The notes: generated by a model from the sequence alone, not told the origin. Shown: positions 1-10,020, counted from the first letter of the stretch. The stretch: 64,000 nt of DNA from Asanoa iriomotensis (GCF_016862515.1 NZ_BONC01000029.1:36118-100117); one strand, 5' to 3'. Made by a program: numbers and translations.

Positions 1-1
1 C

Positions 2-1348
<1,347 letters not shown>

Positions 1349-1402
1349 GTCGATTCACTGTCAAACCCGCCTTGACACCCGATCGGAGAGGAACCAGCGA
1401 GC

Positions 1403-1732
1403 GTGGACAGGCAAACGTCGGCTCCGACGACGTTTTACCGCCCGGCCGAGGTGGCTGAGCGGTTGCGCTGCTCCGTGTGGTGGGTCAAGGAACAGGCAAG
1501 GCGGCGGCGCATTCCGTACTGCTGGATCGGCGGCAGCTACAGGTTCACCGAAGAGCACATCAGCGAGATCGCCCGCCTCTTCGAAGTCGAACCGCTCGAC
1601 GTATCTACCTCGGTCCCACGCCGCCCACAGACGGTCAGACCGGCGACTCCTACGAACGGTGAGCCGGTCGTGCAGCTCAATGCACGCATCCCACGTCGCG
1701 CCCGCACCAGTACGCCGCACGCGGCGGCGTGA
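1403..1732 (+). CDS. Excisionase-like MerR/HTH_17-type DNA-binding protein
   Basis: A 109-residue protein from a GTG start, with a purine-rich GAGAGGAA about 10 bases upstream. Residues 11-60 form a winged-helix excisionase-type fold (YRPAEVAERLRCS, WVKEQARRRRIPY, then IGGSYRFTEEHI), the pattern of small helix-turn-helix excisionases. The C-terminal 50 residues are basic and proline-rich with no recognisable fold. It lies between the replication initiator and the integrase, 23 bases before the integrase start, the usual xis position in actinomycete integrative elements. It probably steers the integrase towards excision. A purely regulatory role is also possible. Confidence 0.72.
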   Translation: MDRQTSAPTTFYRPAEVAERLRCSVWWVKEQARRRRIPYCWIGGSYRFTEEHISEIARLFEVEPLDVSTSVPRRPQTVRPATPTNGEPVVQLNARIPRRARTSTPHAAA

Positions 1733-1755
1733 CCGAAGAAAGGAGGCAGCTACCA

Positions 1756-3285
1756 ATGGGGTACGCCGAAAAACGCGGAGACTACTGGCGTGGCCGGTAC
1801 AAGGTCGGTCCTGGCAAGTACGACACCGTCAAGGACTCGTCCGGCGCCACGCTCCGCTTCCGCACTCGCCGGGAGGCCGAGCAGGCGGCCAACGACGCTG
1901 AGGCCAAGGTCCGGGCCGGCACCCGTCGGCGCGACCCGGCGGCGCGCCGCGTGTCGTTCGGTGAGTACGTGAACCGCTGGTATGCGGCGCTGGATCTGGC
2001 GGCCTCGACCATGCAGAACTACCGGCGTCACATCGAGGAGCACTTGCTGCCCACCTTCGAAAGGGTGGCGGTGGCCGATATCCTGCCGTTCGACGTGGCC
2101 GCTTGGGAGAAGCGTGAGCGGGCCGCCGGCTACGCCGAGTCGAGCATCAAGACCTGGCGGTCGACTCTGCACCTGATCCTTGCTGACGCGGTTGAGGAAG
2201 GGCTGCGCGACTCCAACCCGGCGTCGCGCCGTCGCGGCCGGGGGAAGCGGGCGGGTCGGTCGCGCACTCGGGGTCCGGAGAAGGTCGTGACAACGGCACT
2301 GGGCGTCCTGCTCATCGCGGAACGCGCAGCCCTGCTCTCCGGTCGGGATGACGAGTTCGCCGCGATCATCACTAAGGGGTTCACCGGGATGCGTTGGGGT
2401 GAGCTGGTGGGACTGGAAACTAGGTACCTCCGCCCGGCCGGGGTTCGCGTCGAATGGCAGCTATATGAACTCGACACGGGCGAGCTGCGCCGCTGCCCAC
2501 CGAAAGATGACTCACACCGCACGATCGACCTGCCTGGGTGGCTGAGCGGCCTCATCGCCGACCACGTCGCCAAGGTCGCTCCCAAGCCCTGCGCCTGCCA
2601 TGGGCTGACCTACGCCTTCCGTGGCTACGGCGTCGCCAACTCGACGGCCAGGCGCTCGGGCGTGCGGTTGGTCGATGTGGCTCGCCGGGCTGGTGTGTCG
2701 GTGGGGACGGTCTCGGCGGCGTTGAATCGGCCGGAGTCTCTGCCGGAGGCGACCCGGGCGCGGGTGGAAGCGGCTGCTGCCGATCTCGGCTACGTGCATG
2801 GTGGTCCGGCCGGAGACCCGGCGGCGCATTGGCGGCGTAACGGCTTCGCGACCTGGTTGTTTCAGCCGGCCGCGTCGGGCCGCTACCCGAGGAAGGCGCC
2901 ACAAGTCGCGCGGCCTGTCCCAGTGCTCGCCGAGCCGTGGCCGGGTATCCCTGTGCGTGGTCGGAACGCGTCCGGGCGAGCTGACGCCTGCTGGGTGTCG
3001 ATAGCGGCGGGGCTGACTCCACACGGGCTCCGTCACACCCACAAGACCCTGATGGAGGAGCTGGGCACCCCGCCCAAGCTGATGGATGAGCGGATGGGGC
3101 ACGAGGACGGATCGGTTCAGGCTCGGTACTCGCACGTCACCGCCGGGATGCGGGTCAGGCTTCTCGACGGCCTCACGGCGGCCTGGCTTGGCGCGCTGGA
3201 CGCCCGGCTGACGTTCGCTCCAGGTTCGCCGGTCGCTGCCCTGGATCGCTTGCTGGAAGCCCGGCGGGGAGAGGTGGGGAGATGA
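1756..3285 (+). CDS. Tyrosine site-specific integrase with an embedded LacI-type HTH segment
   Basis: A 509-residue tyrosine recombinase. The ATG at 1756 is preceded by AAAGGAGG, which favours it over an upstream GTG at 1729. An Arg-rich N-terminal arm-binding region and an SAM-like core-binding domain (about residues 65-150) come first. The catalytic core shows the first Arg (GMRWGEL, about 213), a beta-hairpin Lys (PPKDDSHR), the HGLRH box (about 422), a GH near 450 and the Tyr nucleophile (ARYSHVTAGMR). Between the first Arg and HGLRH, about residues 300-348 read as a LacI-family DNA-binding headpiece (VDVARRAGVSVGTVSAALNR). The gene ends about 100 bases from the 3' end of tRNA-Pro, its likely target. 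Confidence 0.9.
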   Translation: MGYAEKRGDYWRGRYKVGPGKYDTVKDSSGATLRFRTRREAEQAANDAEAKVRAGTRRRDPAARRVSFGEYVNRWYAALDLAASTMQNYRRHIEEHLLPTFERVAVADILPFDVAAWEKRERAAGYAESSIKTWRSTLHLILADAVEEGLRDSNPASRRRGRGKRAGRSRTRGPEKVVTTALGVLLIAERAALLSGRDDEFAAIITKGFTGMRWGELVGLETRYLRPAGVRVEWQLYELDTGELRRCPPKDDSHRTIDLPGWLSGLIADHVAKVAPKPCACHGLTYAFRGYGVANSTARRSGVRLVDVARRAGVSVGTVSAALNRPESLPEATRARVEAAAADLGYVHGGPAGDPAAHWRRNGFATWLFQPAASGRYPRKAPQVARPVPVLAEPWPGIPVRGRNASGRADACWVSIAAGLTPHGLRHTHKTLMEELGTPPKLMDERMGHEDGSVQARYSHVTAGMRVRLLDGLTAAWLGALDARLTFAPGSPVAALDRLLEARRGEVGR

Positions 3286-3387
3286 CGAGGAAAGATCGTC
3301 TCCCAGAATTCTCCCCAGAAGGGTCATGGAAGCAGTTCAGGACCGGTCCCTCTGGTGAGGAAACCGGCCCTGAGCTGGTGTCTTACA

Positions 3388-3464
<77 letters not shown>

Positions 3465-3521
3465 AGCGTGCCGAGCAATACTAGCCCACCGCCCACCCGG
3501 GTCAAATTCGGTATCCCCGGG

Positions 3522-4415
3522 CTACCGGGGGATGAGCGTGAGCAGAGTCGCTTCCGGGCGGCAGGCGAATCGGATGGGAGCCGTGGGGTGTGTGCCGAGG
3601 CCCGCCGAGACGTGGAGCCACGCGCTGCTGCCCGGCCAGTGGTGCAGGCCGCGGGCCATCGAGCGGGGCAGGCCGCAGTTGGTCACCAGGGCGCCCACGA
3701 ACGGGACGCAGACCTGGCCTCCGTGCGTGTGGCCAGCCAGGAGCAGGTCGAAGCCGTCCTCGGCCATCGCGTCCAGGACGCGCGGCTCCGGGGTGTGTGT
3801 CAGGGCCACCCGCAGGTCTGCCGCCGGTGACGCCGGGCCCGCCACCGACGGGTAGTCGTCGCGTTCCACGTGTGGGTCGTCGACCCCGACCAGTTCCAGC
3901 AGGCGGCCGCCCGCCTTCAGCGTCGTGCGGGCGTTGTTCAGGTCCGCCCAGCCCGCGCCGACCAGGACCTCGCGGAGCTCCTCGCTCGGCAGCTCCACGC
4001 CCTGTACGTATTCGCGGTCCTTGTCGAAGTAGGTGAACGGGTTCTTGAAGACCGGCCCGCGGTAGTCGTTGGAGCCGAAGACGAACGCGCCCGGCACGTC
4101 GAGGAGCGGCTGCAGCGCGCGCATCACACCAGGCACGGCGCCCGGGTTGGCCATGTTGTCGCCCGTCACCACGACCAGGTCCGGGTCGGTGCCCGCGAGC
4201 GCGGCCACCCACCGCTGCTTGCGGCGCTGGTCCGGCATCATGTGCAGGTCGGAGAGGTGCAGGATGCGCAGCGGCTCGGCGTCCGTGGCCAGCACCGGCA
4301 CCTCGTACCGCCGGAGGGTGAACAGGTTGCGTTCGACGAGCGCCGCATAGGCGAACGTCGCCGCGCCGGCCATCGCCGTGCCGGCCGCCAGTCGGTATAC
4401 CGTGCGCTTTCGCAT
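3522..4415 (-). CDS. Membrane-anchored calcineurin-like metallophosphoesterase
   Basis: A 297-residue protein from ATG at 4415. An N-terminal hydrophobic stretch (about residues 8-28) suggests membrane anchoring or a signal sequence. The metal-binding motifs are ordered as in the YkuE/YaeI group: LSDLHM (about 52), TGDNMAN (about 78), SND in place of GNH(D/E), LTHTPEP (about 220) and GHTHGGQ (about 238). Members hydrolyse phosphoester bonds, sometimes in lipid headgroups; the substrate here is unknown. It is divergent from the YqeY gene, with 25 bases between the two start codons, so they may share a control region. Confidence 0.88.
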   Translation of the reverse strand: MRKRTVYRLAAGTAMAGAATFAYAALVERNLFTLRRYEVPVLATDAEPLRILHLSDLHMMPDQRRKQRWVAALAGTDPDLVVVTGDNMANPGAVPGVMRALQPLLDVPGAFVFGSNDYRGPVFKNPFTYFDKDREYVQGVELPSEELREVLVGAGWADLNNARTTLKAGGRLLELVGVDDPHVERDDYPSVAGPASPAADLRVALTHTPEPRVLDAMAEDGFDLLLAGHTHGGQVCVPFVGALVTNCGLPRSMARGLHHWPGSSAWLHVSAGLGTHPTAPIRFACRPEATLLTLIPR

Positions 4416-4440
4416 GGCCACCAGGGTAGTTTGTGGCTTC

Positions 4441-4890
4441 ATGAGCACGCTGAAGGACGTCCTCACCACCGACATGCGGGCCGCGCTCAAGGCCCGCGAC
4501 GAGATGACGACGTCGACGCTGCGGATGGCGCTGGCCGCGATCGGCAACGCCGAGGTGGCCGGCAAGGAGAAGCGCGAGCTGAGCGACGACGAGATCCTCG
4601 CCGTGCTCACCCGCGAGTCCAAGAAGCGCCGCGAGGCCGCGACCGCGTTCGCCGACGCCGGGCGGGCAGAGCAGGCCGCCAAGGAGACCGCCGAGGGTGA
4701 GGTGCTGGACCGCTACCTGCCCAAGCAGCTCTCCGACGCCGAGCTCGCCGACGTGGTCGGCAAGGCCCTGGAAGGGTTCAACGGCAAAGCACAGATGGGT
4801 CCGGCGATGAAGGCCGCCCAGGGCGCGGTGGCCGGTCGGGCCGAGGGCGGCCGCGTCGCCGCCGAGGTCCGCCGCCAGCTAGGCGCCTAA
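4441..4890 (+). CDS. GatB/YqeY domain-containing protein
   Basis: A 149-residue protein matching the YqeY family in length and in its alternating helices: TSTLRMALAAIGNAEV near residue 25, a Glu/Lys-rich middle, DRYLPKQLSDAEL near 92 and a Gly/Ala-rich tail with GPAMKAAQG. The fold resembles the tRNA-binding tail of GatB amidotransferase subunits, but stand-alone YqeY proteins have no firmly known function. Its stop overlaps the stop of the convergent kinase gene by four bases, leaving no room for a separate terminator. Confidence 0.88.
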   Translation: MSTLKDVLTTDMRAALKARDEMTTSTLRMALAAIGNAEVAGKEKRELSDDEILAVLTRESKKRREAATAFADAGRAEQAAKETAEGEVLDRYLPKQLSDAELADVVGKALEGFNGKAQMGPAMKAAQGAVAGRAEGGRVAAEVRRQLGA

Positions 4891-6380
4891 CGCGACAGGG
4901 CGGGTCCGTCGAGGGCATCAGGGCCACGACCGGCCAGGCAGCGGTACGTGCGGTCGCCGGCTGCCAGGGCCGCGGCGGAGGGTGGGAGCACGTCGAACGT
5001 CCAGCCCTGCGGGTTCATCAGCAGCGTCACCGCCGCGAAGCTGGATTGGCCACACAGCTGGCGGACCGAGGGGTCCGCGCGCAGGGTCGCCCGGTTGACA
5101 GTGGTCAGGGATGTGGGCACGTCACCGACGGCGAAGGCCTCCCAGGTGTGCGTGCCGGCGCAGTCGACCAGCCGGGCGTCGCCGCTGTAGCACTCGAGGC
5201 CTTCCGGGCACCGCCCGCCGGCCGGGAGCGCGATGCACCCGTTCAGCGGCTCGCTCCCGAGCGTGACGCTCTGGGTCCGCTCCGGGGAGCCGGTCGGGTC
5301 CGTGTCCGGCGCCCTGTTGGCGTACCACATGGTCAAGCCGCCGATCGCCAGCACGGCGACCATCCCGAGACCGCCGAGCCACCAGCGGCGGCGGCCGCGC
5401 CGGCTCGCGCCCGGCACGGTCGGATGATCGCCGGGGCCCGGCGGCGGCGTGTAGGAGCGCGCGACGTAGACGGACGGCCCACCCGAGACCGGCTGCGACG
5501 GCGACGGCCCGCCGGAGACCGGGGCCCCTGACACCGGCCGCGGCGCGCCGAAGGCGTCCATCTGCAGGCCGGCCAGCCGGTCGCGCAGTTCCTCGGCCGA
5601 CGGGCGGGCAGCCGGGTCGTTGGCCATGCCCTGCCGCAGCAACTCCAGGTAGGCCGGCGGCACGCCCGGCAGGTCCGGAACCCGCTCCGTGAACATCTCC
5701 ATCAGCGTGACCAGGCTCGGGTCCCGGTCCTCGCGCCAGCGCGGCGGCTTGCCGCGCATGATCGCGTAGAGGGTCGCGCAGAGGGCGTAGACGTCGACCG
5801 CCGGCGACGGCTCGCTGTGCCGGAACATCTCGGGCGCGGCGTACGCGGGAGTCAGCACCTCCAGCGTCACCGAGGAGTCGCGCACCTCGGCGAGCACCGC
5901 CAGCCCGAAGTCGGCCAGCGCCGGCTCGTTGAACCGCGAGTAGAGGATGTTGGCCGGCTTGACGTCGCGGTGCAGAACGCCCAGTTGGTGCGCGTCGGCC
6001 AGCGCATCAGCGATCTTGACGCCGACGTCGCGGGATTCGGCTGCCGACAGCGGGGAGCTCTTCATCCGTTCGGCGTACGAGCCGTCGCAGAGCTCCATGA
6101 TCAGGTACGGGTGGCGGTCCTCGGTCATGCCGGCGTCGAAGAGGTCGACGACGTGCGGGTGCGACGACATGCGGCCGGCGGCGCGCGCCTCGCGGAGGAA
6201 GCGCCGTTGGTCGCGCTCGGTGTCGAGCGTGCGATTTTCGACCTTGACGGCCACCTCGCGGCCGACCGATGCCTGCGTCGCCCGGTAGACGGTCGCGTAA
6301 CCGCCCCGCGCGAACACCGACAAATCGGTTAATCCAGGCACAACTGGCAGAGGAAGTGCGCCAGGTGATGTGCCGTTCAC
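4887..6380 (-). CDS. Receptor-type Ser/Thr protein kinase with a septum-formation-like extracellular domain
   Basis: A 497-residue kinase from a GTG start. The kinase domain (about 15-275) has a glycine loop (ARGGYATVYRA), catalytic Lys in VAVKVE, HRDVKPANILY, ADFGLAV and an APE motif (YAAPEMF). A Pro/Gly/Ser-rich juxtamembrane segment leads to one membrane helix (about 332-352). The extracellular part has six Cys and a LVDCAGTHTWEAFAVGDVP stretch typical of the septum-formation-related domain of actinobacterial membrane proteins. The start overlaps the stop of the upstream membrane-protein gene (GTGA), suggesting translational coupling. The ligand and targets are unknown. Confidence 0.88.
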   Translation of the reverse strand: MNGTSPGALPLPVVPGLTDLSVFARGGYATVYRATQASVGREVAVKVENRTLDTERDQRRFLREARAAGRMSSHPHVVDLFDAGMTEDRHPYLIMELCDGSYAERMKSSPLSAAESRDVGVKIADALADAHQLGVLHRDVKPANILYSRFNEPALADFGLAVLAEVRDSSVTLEVLTPAYAAPEMFRHSEPSPAVDVYALCATLYAIMRGKPPRWREDRDPSLVTLMEMFTERVPDLPGVPPAYLELLRQGMANDPAARPSAEELRDRLAGLQMDAFGAPRPVSGAPVSGGPSPSQPVSGGPSVYVARSYTPPPGPGDHPTVPGASRRGRRRWWLGGLGMVAVLAIGGLTMWYANRAPDTDPTGSPERTQSVTLGSEPLNGCIALPAGGRCPEGLECYSGDARLVDCAGTHTWEAFAVGDVPTSLTTVNRATLRADPSVRQLCGQSSFAAVTLLMNPQGWTFDVLPPSAAALAAGDRTYRCLAGRGPDALDGPALSR

Positions 6381-6823
6381 GGGTTAGAAGGTACCGAAGT
6401 CTTCCGCTTTCGTTCGAACCACAATGCGACACCCGTGGCGACCGCGCCGAGTCCTTCCCATGCCGCGACTCCGAAGAACCGGGCCGGGGCGGCTTCGGTG
6501 ACCACCAGGCCCGTGAACACCGTGCAGGTCACCAGCCGGAAGACGACCGTGAACAGGTAGAACGGCCGCCACTCGGTGGCGACGGCGACCAGGTAGTAGA
6601 CGCCCATGTTGAACGACGCCATCGACGACGCCGCCATGAACGTCTTCGTGTAGTCACCCGGCGGTCGCGAGCCGAGCACCTCGAAGCCCAGGCTCTTCAG
6701 CAGAGTGTCGGGGCTGAGCAGGCCGACCACGCCCATGATGATCGCGAGGACGCCGAAGACGGCCATGGTCCAGCCGGCCGGAGAGCGAGGAAGCCTCATA
6801 TTCGAGGATCCAAGCATCTCCAC
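6377..6823 (-). CDS. Small integral membrane protein, function unknown
   Basis: Up to 148 residues with four hydrophobic helices: about 18-36, 62-82, 90-108 and 116-134. The basic C-terminus (FERKRKTS) should be cytoplasmic. No catalytic motif is visible. Candidate starts are GTG 6823, ATG 6817 and ATG 6799; the last gives the N-terminus MRLPRSPAGW just before the first helix and is quite possible. Its stop overlaps the kinase start by four bases, so the two are probably co-translated and may act together at the membrane. Confidence 0.6.
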   Translation of the reverse strand: MEMLGSSNMRLPRSPAGWTMAVFGVLAIIMGVVGLLSPDTLLKSLGFEVLGSRPPGDYTKTFMAASSMASFNMGVYYLVAVATEWRPFYLFTVVFRLVTCTVFTGLVVTEAAPARFFGVAAWEGLGAVATGVALWFERKRKTSVPSNP

Positions 6824-6832
6824 CCATGATGA

Positions 6833-8473
6833 TCAATGATCTCTGAACTGACGGGCGACGCGAAACGCCTTCAACGACCGCCAGCGCGGCTCTTCGTCCG
6901 CTTCGCGATAGACGATCAGGCGGATCCCGACGGTGCTGCGGGGCCCACCACGGACCTGTCTGGACAGACGCCGGAAACCTTGACAGTCGACCCACGCGGG
7001 TGGCGTCCAGTACGAGCCACCGGCGATCCGGAAGGCGGCCTCGAACCGCTGGTCGGTCTCGAAGCGCTCGTGCGGAAGCTCCCGGACGATCTCGTGCACG
7101 CCACCGCAGCAGTCGTAGACGCCGGCCTTGGTCTTCCCCTCGAGGAACGTCTCCACCGGGCTCAGCCGGCTCTCGACGGTCCACTTGAGATTGGCGTGCT
7201 TCGGCGTCGGCGGTTCCCAACCCCACGGGTACGGCTGGTCGACGCAGTCGGCGAGGGTCAGCCACTCGGCGACGGTCGGGATGTCCCAGCGCCATTTCCC
7301 TTCGTCCTCGAAGGGCGGCACCGAGCTGATGATCCGGGTCAGCTCCTGCGACAGCCCGCGGAAGGCGTCGTCGCCCGGCGGTTGGTCGAGCACGAACGGC
7401 AGCGCCGGACCGCCGTCGAGCGGGCGACCCAGGATCGCCTCGACGTCGGCGACGCGCAGCGGATACCGCATCGCGCGGAACTCGTAGGGACGGACCTCTG
7501 TCGGCGGGAAGGGCACGAGCTTGTCGCGGAACGCCAGCTCGCCCTCGGTGTAGTGGTCGTGGTCGGCGCCGACGATGAGCACCCGCAGCTTTCCGAGCAT
7601 CTTGGGGCCAGCCCCGTCGGCCCGCAGCTCGTCGTCGCGGCGTTGCAGCGCCGCGCGGATGAGCTGCACCGAGGGCGGGTCCTTCTTGGCCACGTCGAGC
7701 AGCAACGAAAGGCCGCGGTACAACCGGTTGTGGTCGTCGCCGGCCGCACCTATCGCCTCGTCGACGAACCATTCCAGCAGGCCGTCGGCGCTCGAGCGCA
7801 GGTACGTGTCGAACGTCCATTGCCAGACTTCGCGTACGCGCTCGAACTCCTCCGGGTGCCGGCGTTTGACCTCGTCGGTCGTGCTGAGCAGCCACCGCCG
7901 CTCACCGACGCGGTCGCCGGTGAGGATCGAGTCGACCAGCATGACGATCCAGAACATGGCGGCCGAGTCGACCCTGAACACCCGGGACTGAAAGGCGGTC
8001 TGCACGTCGAGCTGGATCGCCGGCAGTGAACCGCGGACGAACGCGTCGAGCTCCGCGAGGTCCGGCTCGACGTCGCCGGCCGGCAAGCCGCGCAGCAGGC
8101 CCTCGGAGACGCCCGTGCGCGCGAGGACCGGAAACCAGGCCTCTGTGTTGACCCGGACGTGGGCGGGGCGCGCCTTGGCCGGAACCTCGGGTCTGCGCTG
8201 ACCCGCCGCGGTGTGCAGAGCCTCGAACATGGCCTTGTCGCCGCCGAGCGCCGCCACCACTTTCCGCAACGACTCCAACTGAGGCAACCGCTCGCATTTC
8301 AGCACCGCGTCGACAGTGGTGTAGGTGATGCCGTCCGGGCCGGTGCGTTTCGCGATCTCCCGCAGCGAGGTGTGGCCCTGATAGTCACGCCGCAGCTCGG
8401 CCAGGCGATCGCGCAGCTCAGCCAGTCGGGCGCTCGGATCCTCGGCCTGGGGGGCCGGCAATCCGGGTGGCAT
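6833..8473 (-). CDS. HTH protein fused to a degenerate formylglycine-generating-enzyme-like (SUMF1/FGE) domain
   Basis: A 546-residue protein. The first 95 residues resemble an actinobacterial XRE-like HTH (SLREIAKRTG, TTVDAVLKCERLP, then LRKVVAALGG). The middle, about 100-360, is helical with no family I recognise. The last 170 residues follow the order of FGE-sulfatase domains: WDIPTVAEWLTLAD, YPWGWEPP, KHANL, PVETF, GVYDCCGGVHEIV, IAGGSYWTPP and TVGIRLIV. In true formylglycine-generating enzymes the domain uses copper-binding Cys residues; the CC here sits at another place, so the domain may only bind ligands in a C-type-lectin-like fold. The gene is monocistronic and divergent from the microprotein at 8627. 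Confidence 0.68.
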   Translation of the reverse strand: MPPGLPAPQAEDPSARLAELRDRLAELRRDYQGHTSLREIAKRTGPDGITYTTVDAVLKCERLPQLESLRKVVAALGGDKAMFEALHTAAGQRRPEVPAKARPAHVRVNTEAWFPVLARTGVSEGLLRGLPAGDVEPDLAELDAFVRGSLPAIQLDVQTAFQSRVFRVDSAAMFWIVMLVDSILTGDRVGERRWLLSTTDEVKRRHPEEFERVREVWQWTFDTYLRSSADGLLEWFVDEAIGAAGDDHNRLYRGLSLLLDVAKKDPPSVQLIRAALQRRDDELRADGAGPKMLGKLRVLIVGADHDHYTEGELAFRDKLVPFPPTEVRPYEFRAMRYPLRVADVEAILGRPLDGGPALPFVLDQPPGDDAFRGLSQELTRIISSVPPFEDEGKWRWDIPTVAEWLTLADCVDQPYPWGWEPPTPKHANLKWTVESRLSPVETFLEGKTKAGVYDCCGGVHEIVRELPHERFETDQRFEAAFRIAGGSYWTPPAWVDCQGFRRLSRQVRGGPRSTVGIRLIVYREADEEPRWRSLKAFRVARQFRDH

Positions 8474-8626
8474 ACGAACAAGGATCGCAAGGGTGTCAAG
8501 GAACGCGGAAACGAGCCCGTTGTCAGGAGTCGTTGTCAGCTGTCAGACCTCGTTTCGGCCACGGGACTCTGACGCGATCCGACAGGCAATGTGGACGCAT
8601 CCCGCCACCACCGAGAGGAAAAGGCG

Positions 8627-8761
8627 ATGCGTTCTCTGATTATCGGCCTGGTCCCGCTGAGCATCGTCGTCACCGCGCTGGCCGCGGTGCACCTCTGGTC
8701 AGGAGACGCGGGCCGGCGCCGGCGCGCCATGGACCTGTTGCGACTGCTGCTGCGACGATGA
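8627..8761 (+). CDS. 44-residue membrane microprotein
   Basis: ATG at 8627 follows a strong GAGAGGAAAAGG purine box. The product starts MRSLIIGLVPLSIVV, giving one membrane helix (about residues 3-22), then HLWSGD and a strongly basic tail (GRRRRRA and LLRLLLRR-like clusters). The compact layout, good ribosome site and G/C-ending codons argue for a real gene. I recall similar short proteins in related actinomycetes, but no function. It ends one base before the tRNA-Arg feature on the other strand. Confidence 0.6.
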   Translation: MRSLIIGLVPLSIVVTALAAVHLWSGDAGRRRRAMDLLRLLLRR

Positions 8762-8762
8762 G

Positions 8763-8835
8763 CGCGCCCGGGAGGATTTGAACGCTCCGACCTTTGGCTC
8801 CGAAGGCCAATGCTCTACCTCTGAGCTACGGGCGC
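8763..8835 (-). tRNA. tRNA-Arg, anticodon TCG
   Basis: On the minus strand the acceptor stem GCGCCCG pairs with CGGGCGC. The D-loop region is TAGCTCAGAGGTA, the anticodon stem TTGGC/GCCAA holds the loop CTTCGGA (anticodon TCG), and the T-arm has GTTCAAATCC. No CCA is encoded. The discriminator base is G. Confidence 0.93.
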
Positions 8836-8859
8836 TTTCCGACGAGACTAGCGGCACCG

Positions 8860-10020
8860 TCAATAAGACTTCTCCTGGCCGAGTACGTGCTGCGAGACGA
8901 AGTTGAGGATCATCTCCCGGCTGACCGGCGCGATCCGGCCGGCGCGCACGGCACCGAGCAGGGTTGCCACCCCGTACTCCGTTGTCATGCCGTTGCCGCC
9001 GTGCACCTGGATGGCCGTGTCGACCGCCAGCGCCGCGGCATCGGCGGTCGCGTACTTGGCCATGTTGGCCGCCACCCCCGCCTCCAGGTCCCGACCCGCG
9101 TCGTAGAGCGCGGCCGCCTTGTAGACCATCAGCCGGGCCAGTTCGACCTGGATCGCCGCGTGCGCCAGCGGGTGCGCGACGCCCTGGTGCGCCCCGATCG
9201 ACCGACCCCAGACCTGCCGGGTCGCGGTGTATTTCGAAGCCCGCTCCAGCGCGTAGCGCCCAGTGCCGGCGCTCATCGCCGCGACCGTGATCCGCTCCGG
9301 GTTCAGGCCCGCGAACAGCGCCGGCAACCCCGCGTCCGCGGAACCGCCGACGAGGGCGGAAGCCGGCAGCCGGACGTCGTCGAGGTAGAGCAGGAACTGC
9401 TTCTCCGGGGACACGATCTCCATGTCGAGCTGCGACTTCGTCAGGCCGGGTGCGTCGGTGGGCACGAGGAACAGCGCCGGCATCAACCGGCCGCTCGCGG
9501 CGTCCTGTGTGCGGGCCACCACGAGCACGTAGTCGGCGTGGTCGACGCCGGAGATGAAGCACTTGCGGCCGTTGAGCACCCAGTCGTCGCCGTCGCGCCG
9601 GGCGACCGTGCCGAGCCGGTGGAAGTTGGAGCCCGCCTCGGGTTCGGTGATCGCGAACGCGATGAGCAGCGAGCCGTCGGCCAGCCGGGGCAGGAACTCG
9701 ACGCGCTGTGCCTCGGTGCCGTGCTTGGCGATGATCGTCGCGACGATCGCGGGGGAGACCACGAGCAGCAGCAGCGGCGAGCCGGTCGCGGACAGCTCCT
9801 CGCAGACGATGGTCAGCTCGGTGATGCCGCCACCACCGCCGCCGTACTCGACGGGGATGTTGACGCCGAGGTAGCCCAGCTTGCCGGCCTCGGCCCACAG
9901 CTCGGTGGTGTGCTCGCCGGCCTTGGCTTTGCCGATGAAGTACTCGTGGCCGTAGCGGCGGCCGAGCGCCGACACGGCGTCGCGCAGGTCGCTCTGCTCG
10001 GGGGTCAGGTCGAAGTTCAT
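8860..10020 (-). CDS. Acyl-CoA dehydrogenase
   Basis: A 386-residue FAD enzyme of the acyl-CoA dehydrogenase family, full length for the family. Visible motifs are AFAITEPEAGSNF (FAD/substrate region, about residue 121), RYALERASKYTATRQVWG, the dimer/FAD motif AIQVHGGNGMTTEYGVA (about 338) and a C-terminal Arg-rich helix. The usual catalytic Glu in a YEGT-type motif is replaced (RIAPVSREM). A Glu in GLNPERITVA (about 240) sits where isovaleryl-CoA and long-chain dehydrogenases keep theirs, suggesting a branched substrate. It is the last gene of the operon, 30 bases after the carboxylase alpha subunit. Confidence 0.9.
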   Translation of the reverse strand: MNFDLTPEQSDLRDAVSALGRRYGHEYFIGKAKAGEHTTELWAEAGKLGYLGVNIPVEYGGGGGGITELTIVCEELSATGSPLLLLVVSPAIVATIIAKHGTEAQRVEFLPRLADGSLLIAFAITEPEAGSNFHRLGTVARRDGDDWVLNGRKCFISGVDHADYVLVVARTQDAASGRLMPALFLVPTDAPGLTKSQLDMEIVSPEKQFLLYLDDVRLPASALVGGSADAGLPALFAGLNPERITVAAMSAGTGRYALERASKYTATRQVWGRSIGAHQGVAHPLAHAAIQVELARLMVYKAAALYDAGRDLEAGVAANMAKYATADAAALAVDTAIQVHGGNGMTTEYGVATLLGAVRAGRIAPVSREMILNFVSQHVLGQEKSY

